Shown here one piece after another: positions 35,255-46,214 of a stretch of 64,000 bases of DNA (position 1 is the first letter of the stretch; every line of letters begins with the position of its first letter). The stretch is from Rhizomys pruinosus (taxonomy: Eukaryota > Chordata > Mammalia > Rodentia > Spalacidae): NCBI GenBank assembly GCA_009823505.1, contig VZQC01009973.1:1013654-1077653 (forward strand), written 5' to 3'. Under the pieces are notes generated by a model. It saw only the letters and a list, made by a program, of their open reading frames with translations. It made no database searches and was not told the origin of the DNA. The position numbers and the translations under genes were made by a program.

Positions 35255-36950
35255 AAAAACATGGACAAATTTGATGAAATTTACACCTTGATCCCTGCCT
35301 ATGGCAAATTTGATGAAATTTACACCTCGATCCCTGCCTATGGGTATGTATACTACAGCTGCCTTTTTGAGACTCATGGGTCAAAAAATAAAATAAAATT
35401 TAAAAAGGGGAGATACAGTTACATATTAAACCTTTTTGTCAAAAACTTTCAATTTAATCTTGAGACTAACCATGGGAAAAGATTTGTATGTTCCCACAGG
35501 TCAAAACGTCACCAACTCAAAGGCTGAGAAAGAAAGGATACAGCCTTCCATCGTTGTAGGTTGTACCAGAAATACCAGCAGAGAAGTTCCCATCTTAACA
35601 CTAAAAGGAAGAAAGCCTCAGACTGCTACAGGCATCAAACATCTCTGAGGACCATAGTGTGTAACATCTGTTTACAGTGAGGTCCTAATGAACCTTACCT
35701 CTAGGTGCAGCACAGTTTCAATACGAGAGAGACCTCCTTACCTCTTTTTAATAGAACAAAGAAAAACATGTTATGAAATGAACTCATTCTAACGGTAAAA
35801 ATTAGAGCCTGACTGTTATAAGAATGTAATCTCTTATAAACTGGAAAAAACTGCTTTATTAATGACTAATTACATAGGAACTGTAAAAAGGATATTGTCT
35901 ATTCAGAAACAAATATAATACTAAAGTCACTTAAGTAAGTTAGATTACATATATAATACAGGAGAGCACTGATACAGCAATGGATTATTCTGCCAAGGAG
36001 ATGCTAGCCAGGGGACCCAAGCTCCCCCCCCCAAAAAAAAAAAAGGTTAAGCCTTATTGCTTAAACTGGATATCTGCAAGAAAGAGAGGAGTAAGGCTGC
36101 CTTGCTGTCAATGACCTGATGTAACCATGGAGGATGTATGGAGATCGCACTAAAAGTATACAGTTGGTTCTGGAATACCAGAAGTGTTACCAAAGGCCAC
36201 TGAACCAATAAAGAAATGTTGGTCTCCTTGAGTCAAGCAAAACTCCTCCACCAACATCAGCTACACACCCAATGCCTGGAGATACTGTGTGCATGGCTGC
36301 CATATGTCTGTATATCCCAACTTTATTTGATTATTAGCTCTCTCCTTGGAGGAATAACTCGTGGATGTGCCACAAAGTTATACCCTCTATTAGTGATTAG
36401 GAGATTTATCATGCCACAGTAAGGGCCTTGTCATTCCTCTCTGCAGGGACAAAAAAAAGAAAAAAGAAAAGTTAATCCAGGGATAAACACCATCCAAACA
36501 TCTGTGTTATTACCAAAAGTAACCTTACACATTATGAACTCAGCAATTTTAAATACATATATATTCTAATTGCTTGATGTTTCTTTAGTAGGATTGAAAG
36601 GTGCCTTCCTGGGCAACGTGTCAGCCACACGAAAGGAAACAGCCAGAACGTTATCAGAATCCAAAGAACATCTCCAGACGAAAAGTAGACTGTTGTGCTT
36701 CTTGTCCCACCTGGCCCCACTCTAAACTCTAAGGAACAATCGTTGGAAGAGGGGAGGTGTATATTGTAAGGGGTGCGATTGCGGTGACACGGTAAAACTA
36801 CGACAATCATAGTCTGGGGACACCTATTTGAATCAACTTGATATGAACATTCAGCCCTCCAGCTGGATGGTGGGAGCCTGGGCTCTGCGGGCTGGGGCAC
36901 AACTGCTTTAAATTGGTTTTACTATGAATGGCTTTTGCGGCAAAAAAAAA
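35255..36950 (+). repeat. Unit X copy B
   Basis: Collinear with copy A: 'aaatttgatgaaatttacac' (present twice in tandem, 35269-35344), 'ccaaaggccactgaaccaat', 'ttggaggaataactcg', 'ggcacaactgctttaaattg', ending in an A run at 36942-36950. No retained open frame. Many small indels relative to copy A. Confidence 0.82.
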
Positions 36951-36954
36951 GGAG

Positions 36955-39160
36955 CTAAGATACTAACATTTGACTAATGGGAATATAAATATGCTAGTTT
37001 GTTTTATTTTCTTAGTTTGTCTATGTGGTGCTGGTCTCTCATATTTTTTCTGAAATACACAACATCAGGAATGTAACACTTTTTTTATTTGTAGGACAAT
37101 TTAAAAGAATAAGCTTAAATTTTTACTTCTCCAAAAAGTAGAGAGTCTTGTCCAGTCATATAGTGTTAAATAGCAAAGTGTTTATTGTGTAAATTTATTT
37201 AGTAGGTACTCAAATCTGCCCAAGCTTTGATCCACAAGTATAGGATATTTTAAGCCTTATTGAATTTTTGTAGTTACATTTTGGTCGTAGGTTTTGGTGG
37301 AAATGGTACTACAATCTGAACTAATTCGGGAATATAAACACGTAAATTGTTTTATTTATAATTTGTATTGGGTTCAATCTACACAAATGGCATTTATATT
37401 TTTTTCTGAATACACAAAATCCACATTATAACATCTTCTTTTATCTGTAGAGACACATTTAAAGGTAATAAGCTTAAATTCCTTCCCAAATAAGTAGCAT
37501 CCAGTCAATGAGAAAACAGTTTGGGAAATTTAATGAAGGCTATGCCTTGGACCTGTTTATCGGATGTGTAATACAACTTGGGTATCTATATGTCAAAACA
37601 TAAAAATCTAAATTAAAAGAAAAAAGAGGAGGTGGGAGGTGGGGTACTATCCTTCTCTGGGATACAAATGGAAAAACTCTGTGTTCCAAAACCTATTGAT
37701 AAATTTTCAATTTTTCTGATCTTGAAACTAATGATGGGAGAGAATTTTATGTTCCCACAGGTAAAAATCACCAATCTAAATGCCTGAAAACATACAAACT
37801 TATGGCTGTGCAGGATAACTGGGGAATGCCAGCAGAGAGGTTGACCTATCTGAACATTAAGGAATGAGGAACCTCAGTCTGCCTGAGTCACGGACACTGA
37901 GGCATCTCTCTGAATAATATTGGGGTTTGACTGTTTATAATGGGCCCTAATGAAGTACCTTCCAGATGCTGAGAAACCTTCCTACCTCTCCCCTTTTTTT
38001 AGGAAAAAGAAAAAAAAAGAAAACATGATGGTAATGAAACCACTCCCTAACTGTAAACTAGAACCAATTGTTACAGTGGTAATTTCCTATAAAACAGGCA
38101 CAAAGTATTAACTGATTGATAGGCATAGGAAATGTGAAAAGGATATTTCTCTATCTAGAACACAAATATAATAGTTAAAGTGTTTATAAGTTGTGTAATT
38201 AAGCCAAATATATACTACAGGAAAGCTCTGACATCAGCAATGAATTATTCTGCCTAGGAGATGTTGGCTAGGGGATTCAACCCCCCCCCCAAATTACAAA
38301 GGCCTTTTGCCAATAAGTTGGGATATATGTGCAAGGAGAAAGGCAGTATTGGATGTACAGGCATTTAAGCAGTCCCACTTATTAATGACAACTAAGCTGT
38401 GAGCATAGACACAAGATGCTTGGATGGCATGCTAATTTAAACTGTGTGTTTTTTTTTCATAAAGGGTGACAAGTTCTTACTTGTGGCTCACAACATCGCC
38501 CAACCACCAGAGGACACAAGCTTGTGGCATCCGCTGTGAGTTATTCCTCCAAGGAGAGAGCCAATAGCCAAATAGATTTGGGATATATATAGACACTTGG
38601 CTGCCACTGTCTGCACAGTATCTCCAGGTTGTTGAGGTGTAGCTGATATTGACGGAGGATCTTGCTTGTCTCAGGGGAGACCAATATTTGCTGTATTGCT
38701 TTAGTGGCCTTTGGTAACGCTCTCTAGCATTTCAGAGGCCAGTTGTACACTTAGCAAGTGACGTCTCATAACATTTTTCATGCTCACACCAGGTCAACAG
38801 GGAACTTACTGCCTTTCTCCTTGCATATATCCCACTTATAGGCAATCACTGCGAAAGCTGTCAGTCCATGAAGGGAAACAACCTGAATAGACTGGAGTCC
38901 AAAACGACAACTCAAAAAATAAGCACTGTTTTCTTTTTTCACCCACTTGTGCCCTTTCCCAAAGCCCAGGGACAAACTGCGGAAGAGGAGGATGGTAGAT
39001 TGTAAGGGCTGTGGAGAGATAGGGGTGAATCATGAGCTACAGGGAATATAGTCTCTGACTCCTGATTGATCAACATTTCTGTGCATACAATCTTCTCCAA
39101 CTGGTCTATAGCAACCTTGGGTTTTTTCAAAATTTGGACATAAATAATTGCCAAAATACC
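36955..39160 (+). repeat. Unit X copy C, with internal inversion
   Basis: Starts immediately after the A run of copy B. It has a doubled ~340-base 5' block ('ctaatgggaatataaa' at about 36976, 'ctaattcgggaatataaa' at about 37319). The core follows in copy-A order to 38350, an inverted middle segment runs 38351-38846, and forward order resumes to about 39160. Its 3' end is diverged and has no clear poly(A). Confidence 0.8.
38351..38846 (-). repeat. Inverted segment of unit X copy C
   Basis: The plus strand here matches the minus strand of copy A around 9005-9490, whereas the sequence on both sides matches copy A forward. The last ~36 bases (about 38811-38846) are the reverse complement of about 38312-38350 just left of the inversion, so inverted arms flank it. 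Confidence 0.85.
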
Positions 39161-39164
39161 AATT

Positions 39165-39714
39165 ACCTAATCGTATGACATACTGAGTAACATCAGTGTT
39201 ATCTGAAACAACTGTGTCATTGTGTTGTAGAATCCCTTTAAAAAATTAATATTAGGAAACTGTTTTCAAAAAAAAAAGAAATTCAGATGAGTATTTAAAA
39301 TCCCAAATATAATCATCATACATTTTTTACCACTGTGAGATTCAAAGAATTTGCCTGTTAAAGTATGTGACCACAATAACATTTTTTTCTTTTTCGTTTT
39401 GAAATTATCTTTCCAAATGATTTACTTTTCAAGTTTTTAGTTTGGGAATCTATTTCTATAACAAAGATCCAAAAACAAATTATTGTAACAATAATGGAAA
39501 AGGTGTTTCATAATAAAATACTGTCTGAAACAAAATAATTTAAGTGCTTTATCTAAGTCTCAAACTAGCAAGATCCAGAAAATCCCAAATACTTGTCACA
39601 TTTCAAATCTGATCTTCATTATTAAGCATTGTGAACAAAGTGGTATCCACTATGTGTAACTCTTGCCATTTTCCTGATGTATCATGATCAAAAATTTCCC
39701 CAAAGCATAACAAA
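39165..39714. other. Unassigned AT-rich DNA
   Basis: No gene or repeat family recognised. Confidence 0.5.
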
Positions 39715-39736
39715 ATGATTATAAAGAAGCATCAGC

Positions 39737-39740
39737 AACA

Positions 39741-39773
<33 letters not shown>

Positions 39774-39856
39774 CTATATATATATATACTATAATATCAT
39801 TAGAAGGGGGGCAAACCGAGACATGAAGGCTACAGAAATTATTCCTCTTTCACAGN

Positions 39857-39884
<28 letters not shown>
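39737..39884. repeat. (TA)n microsatellite with a lone N
   Basis: TA repeats at 39738-39790 and 39857-39884 flank a unique stretch. The N at 39856 separates two near copies of 'attagaagggg...acatgaagg...tacagaaatt' (39799-39842 and 39884-39920). Confidence 0.88.
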
Positions 39885-39889
<5 letters not shown>

Positions 39890-40040
39890 GGGGGAAACCA
39901 GACATGAAGGTACAGAAATTTTCTTTCAAAGAGGTCAGTAAGGACAATATTTATTATTTAAGCAACAAATTATGATATAGTGAGTGAGGACTCAACAACA
40001 GTGATTGTTATTGATGAATTGTCATATAGTACCCCCTATG

Positions 40041-40066
40041 TTGGTACATGGTACCCCATGTACCAA
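40041..40066. repeat. Perfect 11-bp inverted repeat with 4-base loop
   Basis: ttggtacatgg and its exact complement ccatgtaccaa are separated by tacc. It could extrude a small hairpin. No adjacent gene gives it a function. Confidence 0.8.
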
Positions 40067-40369
40067 AATCCCACAATTCCAGATAGAATGCAAGTTTTAG
40101 TATGTAATTCTTGTTTGTTCAATTTAGATAGAGTGAGAAATACCTACCAATCTTATTATCTGTGGGAGCTTATTTAAACCCAATTTACAAAATTTAAATA
40201 GAAAACTATTTTTAAGCCAGGTAGCTAAACATGAATATTCTTAGTCTTCTTATTGGAACATGGTATATTTTATGCTATTTTCTACTTTTACTTCATGATG
40301 TTTCTTATTGATAATATTTTTAAAGTAATTGAGTTATCTTACCTTAGTGGTTTAATGGACATTTTGTGT

Positions 40370-40520
40370 TTGAGGATATTATTTTTGATAGGATCACATA
40401 TAGCCCAGGCTGACCTCTAACTTCCTATGTTTTGGAGGATGACCTCAAACTCTTGATGCAACTATTTCTATATACCAAGTGCTGGGTTAAAAGGCCTGTG
40501 CCATTAAGTCTAGCTGGTGT
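40370..40520 (-). mobile_element. Old B1-type SINE, minus strand
   Basis: Degenerate antisense B1: 'tatagcccaggctgacctct', 'ctcaaactcttgatgcaact', 'ccaagtgctgggttaaaagg'. Confidence 0.7.
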
Positions 40521-40540
40521 TGTTAGGTTTATTTGTTGGG

Positions 40541-40541
40541 C

Positions 40542-40582
<41 letters not shown>

Positions 40583-40591
40583 TGTGTGTTG
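40541..40591. repeat. (GT)n microsatellite
   Basis: About 50 bases of TG repeat followed by a T run. Confidence 0.95.
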
Positions 40592-40689
40592 TTTTTTTTT
40601 CCTTTGCCCAAATTATTTATATTTTCGTCTCTTTATTGTCTTATTCATCTTGTACAATATTTTTGTACAATATAATCAAAATGTATAGT

Positions 40690-41400
40690 CTTCTACTGAT
40701 ATACTTGAGAGATGCCCAGCCCTAGTGACACATCTACAGTGGAAAATCCACACCTAAGTCTCATGGAACATAGTGAAAAGGGAGTAGAGAGAATACAATA
40801 TGTCCTTCAACTCTCACCAAGAAAACCTCATCATAAAATAAAGGGTGATGCACTCAGAAGGACAACACTTACTAAGTTTTAGGAAACAAGAGTCAGTAGA
40901 GTGTGTTTCCCTGGATAGGACTCCTATGTTAAAACTCATTCACCCATGGCTCAGGGACCACTGTGAAAGAGAGGGCAGAGAGATTGTAACAGCCAGGGTT
41001 GGTGCATGAACATAAGGAATTATAGGACTTCAGACTTCTAGGAACTTGATCGTATGAAATTGTAACAATAATGACAGCATGAACAGGACCCAGACTGACT
41101 CGATCAGAAGTAAACTCCACAAAATAGCATGAAAAATGTACAGCACACCTCAACCTGAGCTGATTTTTGGGCATCAGTTTAATGCTGGGCAAGAGAGTAC
41201 AAATTTTCTTCTAGATAGGGTGATTAAACTCCAGTGGATGAACTTGTGCTGAGGACATCTGGGTATAAAACCTTGACTCGATAGGGCTTAATATGACAAA
41301 ACACATGGAATACAGTGGTGGGGATTATGAGATTTGTTGATGATTTCGGGTTCTAAATTTGATTAATTTTATTCTATTATATGAAATGGAAAAAATCAAG
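40690..41400 (+). mobile_element. Old L1 3'UTR fragment
   Basis: Parallel to 20130-20790 and 60040-60720: 'gagagatgcccagccctagt', 'cccatggctcagggaccact', 'ctccagtggatgaacttgtg', 'agggcttaatatgacaaaac'. Non-coding. Confidence 0.8.
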
Positions 41401-41439
41401 AAATGTATTTTTAAAAGTGCTACTTACTAGTATCCTTTT

Positions 41440-41670
41440 GTAAACATAGTTTTACTGATTCCTTGAGAATTCCATACAATGCATTTTGATCATATTCAGA
41501 TACCCTCTGCCATATACACATCCACCTTACTGGTAAATGAATGCAACTAGAAACCATCATCCTGACTGAGGTAACCCCAGCCTATATAGGGAAACTGTAT
41601 GTGGTCTTGCATAAATGGATGCTAGCTTAGAATCTATAGCTATCTGTGCTTCAGTCTAAAATCCACAGAA
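41440..41670. mobile_element. Small L1 3'-end pieces in opposite orientations
   Basis: 41440-41525 reads as the antisense very 3' end of old L1 ('ccttgagaattccatacaat', 'tgatcatattcagatac'). 41525-41670 reads as sense end of ORF2 ('gtaaatgaatgcaactagaa', 'ctgactgaggtaacccc'). Confidence 0.65.
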
Positions 41671-41806
41671 GTAAGGAAACTTTAACCTTATTTTATTATT
41701 ATTTTGTCAGTGTTGACATGTGGGATTCTACAATTCTGCTTCCCACCTCACTAGTCATTACAAAAATAATTTGTAACTTGTCGTTTTCTAACTATCTTTA
41801 ATTATA

Positions 41807-41809
<3 letters not shown>

Positions 41810-41848
<39 letters not shown>

Positions 41849-41985
41849 TGAGTCTGACTCTCAGTTTTTAGGGGTGGGTATGTGTGCATGTGAAGTTCAG
41901 AGGACCGCTTGAGAGATTGAACTCAGGTAAACAAGCATGACAGTAAACTCCCTCATCTACTGAGATACCTTGTCATTCTCATTTA
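41810..41985 (-). mobile_element. (GT)n plus old B4/B2-type SINE remnant
   Basis: GT repeat at 41812-41851, then 'gtgtgcatgtgaagttcaga' and 'attgaactcaggtaaacaag', like the antisense 3' half of a B4 or B2 SINE. Diverged; family uncertain. Confidence 0.5.
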
Positions 41986-42384
41986 TCATTTTCTCATCCA
42001 TTTAATAAATTGTTTAGAGAATCTATGCCAGTTAATATGCCAGTACTGTTTCAAAAGTACCAGAGGTAATCAATTTGAAAAGAGGAAAGATATGACTTGT
42101 TTTACAGAGAAGTAGGTTCAACTTTATGATTAATTCGCCCCATCAATTTCAGGCCTATGGAAAGGAATCACATCATGTTTGTGGCACATAGCTGGATATA
42201 ACCATTCATGATAGCAACGACTTGATGAAGATGAAGGGACTGAGATGCTATAATTCCTTTATATGTCATCCTATTAAAACCAATTATTAATGTTACAACT
42301 TCTAAAGTCTAAACAACTTTCTAGTAATGGTACTTTAGGAGGAAGACAATTAGCACATGGCCCTTTGGAAAAGTTTGTTTATGG

Positions 42385-42470
42385 AGAGATGTGGATTGAA
42401 TCTAGGTCTTCGAGCATGCGACATAAATGATCTAACATTAAGCTCTATCACAAGCCTTGTTTTAATTTAT
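42385..42470 (-). mobile_element. ID-like SINE remnant
   Basis: Antisense tRNA-like piece 'gattgaatctaggtcttcga', 'gcatgcgacataaatgatct', 'attaagctctatcacaagcc', the layout of a degraded ID element. Confidence 0.5.
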
Positions 42471-42489
42471 TTTATTTATTTTTTACCTA

Positions 42490-42620
42490 CTATGATGTTA
42501 TCTGATATTTTGAACTATATCTGTAGTTGAGAGAGGACTTAGAATTATAATCATCTTGCCTCAGCCCCCAAATTAATTGAGAACATAGGCCTACAATAGC
42601 AGGCTAATTTAAGTTGGGGG
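42490..42620 (-). mobile_element. Old B1-type remnant
   Basis: 'tatctgtagttgagagagga', 'atcatcttgcctcagccccc', 'gagaacataggcctacaata' follow an antisense proto-B1/B1 outline. Weak. Confidence 0.45.
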
Positions 42621-42717
42621 ATTTTTTAAGATCCTCACAATATCACAACCTAATATGCTCCATATTTTTCACTGGAGCCTTTTTGGAGAAAGGAAGAGTA
42701 AAACAAAATCAAACAAC

Positions 42718-42825
42718 AAGAAATATCTAGATATCTAGATATAGCTATAGCTATAGCTCTATATAGATATAGATAGATCTAGATCTAGATATCTAGATAT
42801 ATATCTAGATACATAGATATATTCT
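42718..42825. repeat. CTAGATAT-rich simple repeat
   Basis: About 100 bases made of overlapping palindromic hexamers (tctaga, gatatc, agatct) with TA steps. Highly self-complementary. Confidence 0.85.
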
Positions 42826-42829
42826 ACTG

Positions 42830-43812
42830 CTCAGACATCTATCATTCTATTGTAGATGAACAGAAGACAAAAATAATTGCTCCAATGAACATATTTCAAA
42901 TATAATAAACTCCAATAAGGAGTTTTTCATAAGGAGTTCTAATTTGGTATATTATTTTAATTGGCCAGAAAAATGCATTGAACAGAAAATATTTGAGCAC
43001 TGGCCTGAAAGAACTAAGAAGTTGGAGCTCTGGGGGGGGGGGGTGCAGATCATTTCAGAAGGCAGACGTTATTGCTAGCAATAGTAATAGCCATAGGAAA
43101 AACACTTGTTCAGCATGTTCAGTGAATAACTGCTTAGCTGGCATGAACCATTGAGAAGAAAAATAAATCAGATAAGTAATAGAGGGCAAAGACATGCAAG
43201 AACATTACGCTATTATAAATACTTTCATCGTGCATTATTTAACTTTGACTCTGTGAATAGTTTGGCCTTTGTCCTCATATTCCAGAAGGTAACTTATAAG
43301 CCCTAGAAATGCAATATTAATAGAAGCTTCATTTGTTTACTTGAAAATTTGGCAGAAGGAAGGTATTGCAAACATGATTAGGGGTCAAGTCTTTTTCACC
43401 TGGCATCAGTTATTCTGAGGAGTGGATAAAGATGACACCAAAGACAATCAAGAATCCCTTTGTGATGGAGTCTCAGTAATGATTCTGGATGTGAGGCTCA
43501 CATGATCATTTCCAGCTGTTAATATAACAGGTGTATTTTCGTATTTTCCTGCTGGGCTTGTAACGCTGCCCTGACTCCATGGAGAGAGAAAAAATATTGG
43601 AAGCTTTATATTTTGTTGTATTTATCAGATTATCCTCTATATGATTCTCTGTTGGTTGATATTAATCTCTATCATTTATCTTTAATAAACTGGAAGCATG
43701 GTTAGATTAGTTTTCTGTGAGTTTTCTGAGTCAACTGAGTTATTGAAACACAGATTAGTCTTGGCTATCTGTAAATCAGGAGTGTGATAAACTCCCTTTA
43801 AAATATATTTTG
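42830..43812. other. Unassigned, comparatively unique DNA
   Basis: Less repeat-like than its surroundings. A poly(G) run is at 43033-43042. No open frame of note and no recognised repeat; old mammalian repeats may be present but I cannot name them. Confidence 0.45.
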
Positions 43813-43814
43813 TT

Positions 43815-44212
43815 CATATTAACAAAGCACAAACTATTGGATGTACAGGCATTTAAGCAGTACCTCTTATTATGTCAAGCTAAGCTGTGAGCATAGACAC
43901 AGATGCTTGGATGGCATGCTAATTTACAAACTGTGGTTTCTCTATAAAGGGTGACAAGTTCTTACTGTGGCTCACAACATCGCCCAACCACCAGAGGACA
44001 CAAGCTTGTGGCATCCGCTGTGAGTTATTACTCCAAGGAGAGAGCCAATAGCCAAATAGATTTGGGATATATATAGACACTTGGCTGCCACTGTTGCAAA
44101 GTATCTCCAGGCTGTTGAGGTGTAGCTGATATTGACGGAGGAGTCTTGCTTGTCTCAGGGAGACCAATATTTTGCTGTATTGCTTTAGTGGCCTTTGGTA
44201 ACGCTCTCTAGC
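43815..44212 (-). repeat. Unit X copy D, minus strand, cut by a gap
   Basis: The plus strand is nearly identical to the inverted segment of copy C (38351-38740). Both have, for example, 'caccagaggacacaagcttg', 'gtggcatccgctgtgagtta' and 'gggatatatatagacacttg'. It is clearly closer to that segment than to copy A or E. It runs into the run of Ns at 44213. Confidence 0.85.
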
Positions 44213-44824
44213 NNNNNNNNNNNNNNNNNNNNNNNNNNNNNNNNNNNNNNNNNNNNNNNNNNNNNNNNNNNNNNNNNNNNNNNNNNNNNNNNNNNNNNNN
44301 NNNNNNNNNNNNNNNNNNNNNNNNNNNNNNNNNNNNNNNNNNNNNNNNNNNNNNNNNNNNNNNNNNNNNNNNNNNNNNNNNNNNNNNNNNNNNNNNNNNN
44401 NNNNNNNNNNNNNNNNNNNNNNNNNNNNNNNNNNNNNNNNNNNNNNNNNNNNNNNNNNNNNNNNNNNNNNNNNNNNNNNNNNNNNNNNNNNNNNNNNNNN
44501 NNNNNNNNNNNNNNNNNNNNNNNNNNNNNNNNNNNNNNNNNNNNNNNNNNNNNNNNNNNNNNNNNNNNNNNNNNNNNNNNNNNNNNNNNNNNNNNNNNNN
44601 NNNNNNNNNNNNNNNNNNNNNNNNNNNNNNNNNNNNNNNNNNNNNNNNNNNNNNNNNNNNNNNNNNNNNNNNNNNNNNNNNNNNNNNNNNNNNNNNNNNN
44701 NNNNNNNNNNNNNNNNNNNNNNNNNNNNNNNNNNNNNNNNNNNNNNNNNNNNNNNNNNNNNNNNNNNNNNNNNNNNNNNNNNNNNNNNNNNNNNNNNNNN
44801 NNNNNNNNNNNNNNNNNNNNNNNN
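44213..44824. other. Assembly gap, 612 N
   Basis: Run of undetermined bases between unit X copy D and a TG/TA microsatellite. The long open frames spanning it are meaningless. Confidence 0.98.
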
Positions 44825-44827
44825 CTC

Positions 44828-44882
<55 letters not shown>

Positions 44883-44900
44883 ATGTGTGTGTGTGTGTGT
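44825..44900. repeat. (TG)n(TA)n(TG)n microsatellite
   Basis: Compound dinucleotide repeat directly at the right edge of the gap, a likely cause of the assembly break. Confidence 0.95.
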
Positions 44901-44919
44901 AACAAAATTCAAACTCTAG

Positions 44920-45091
44920 TTTTTATTTTTATTTTTTATTTTTTTTACTTTTTTGTCTTTTTGAGACAGGGTCTCCCTGTAGTCCCAGCTGTCCTGGAAC
45001 TCACTCTGTAGACCAGGCTGGCCTTGAACTCTCAAAGATCTGCCTGGCTCTGCCTCCCAAGTGCTAGGATTAAAGGCATGCGCCACCACGC
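44920..45091 (-). mobile_element. B1 SINE with target-site duplication
   Basis: Antisense B1 with T-rich left tail. Flanks are caaactctag (44910-44919) and caaactccag (45092-45101), one mismatch. Confidence 0.95.
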
Positions 45092-45189
45092 CAAACTCCA
45101 GATTTAAATGTACACTAGCATTAATGATATGTAAAAATGTTCCTTCACTGAAATATAAAATAGCAACCATGTTTCTCCTTGTCCCTGGT

Positions 45190-45702
45190 CTCTAGTCATT
45201 CCTAATCTACTTTTTGTCTTTATCAATTTGCCAGTCATGTCAAATAATATAAGATTTTTCCTTTTGCCAGCTTATTTTAATTAGTGTTTCCAAGAATTCA
45301 TTTTTGTTCTAACAGATAAACAATATTTGTTGTTTTGTTAAGTTATGTTTTGTTACGAGACAGAGTCTCTCCCTGAAACCACAGCTGGCCTGGAACTCAC
45401 TATGGAGACTTGGCTGGCCTCAATTTCATAGACATTCTCCTGCCTCTGCTTTCAAGCGATTGGATTAAATGTGTTTACCACCATACTCGCATATTTTCCC
45501 TCATTTTATTGCTGAGTAATATATCACTGTGTGAATAGACAAACTTCTGCATAACTATTGAATAATTTATGGATGCATTAACTTGTTCATATTTTTCAGA
45601 GGTTTTCAGGCATGCTGCAGTGAACATTGTTAATCACGTATCAATTTGACCTTTGGTCTCTAATTCTTTTGTATACATAGTTAGAAGTACAGCATTTAAA
45701 CC
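45190..45702 (-). mobile_element. Ancient L1 3' end (mammalian-wide type), minus strand
   Basis: Antisense pattern of an old L1 ORF2 end: 'tcattttattgctgagtaat', 'ataatttatggatgcattaa', 'ttcaggcatgctgcagtgaa'. Interrupted by an old B1 at 45345-45495. The low similarity to rodent L1 here suggests an insertion older than the rodent-specific elements. Confidence 0.65.
45345..45495 (-). mobile_element. Diverged B1 SINE
   Basis: 'cagagtctctccctgaaacc', 'acagctggcctggaactcac', 'gattggattaaatgtgttta'. More substitutions than the neighbouring B1 at 44920. Confidence 0.88.
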
Positions 45703-45715
45703 TTATGATAATTCT

Positions 45716-45958
45716 TTTTTTAATATTTATTTTATTTTATGTGTATGAATGTACTGTCTGCATGTAAGTTTGTGCACCCGTGTTGTGCAATGCCACGGAG
45801 GTCAGAAGAGGGTGTCAGATTCCCCTGGAACTGGAGTTCTCCTGGAATTGGAGTTATGGACGGTTCTCAGCCGCCATGTGGGTACTGGGGATCGAACCCG
45901 GGTCATCTGCAAGAGCAGTCAGTGTTCTTAACCACTAGGCCATCTCTCCAGCCCACCA
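45716..45958 (-). mobile_element. B2 SINE, perfect 13-bp target-site duplication
   Basis: Full-length antisense B2. ttatgataattct is identical at 45703-45715 and 45959-45971. Confidence 0.97.
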
Positions 45959-46214
45959 TTATGATAATTCTAATGAGATTTCTAAGAAATTATGAGATGC
46001 TTTTGCACACTACCTGCACATATTGCATTACTGAAAGCATTGGGTAAGAATTTTACAGTCCCCACACTCAATACTTTAATATATATATTTTTCAGTTTTT
46101 TTTCAGTAGGCATGAAGAGGAATCACATTGATTCTTGCCTTGAGAGAATAATGATGCCACTAATATTTTCATATTTTTCACATACTATGAATTATATGAA
46201 AGTGTCTACTAGTG

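Noticed and set aside
43919..44912. Open frames of 234-328 codons across 44213-44824
   Set aside because: They run through 612 undetermined bases and TG/TA repeat.
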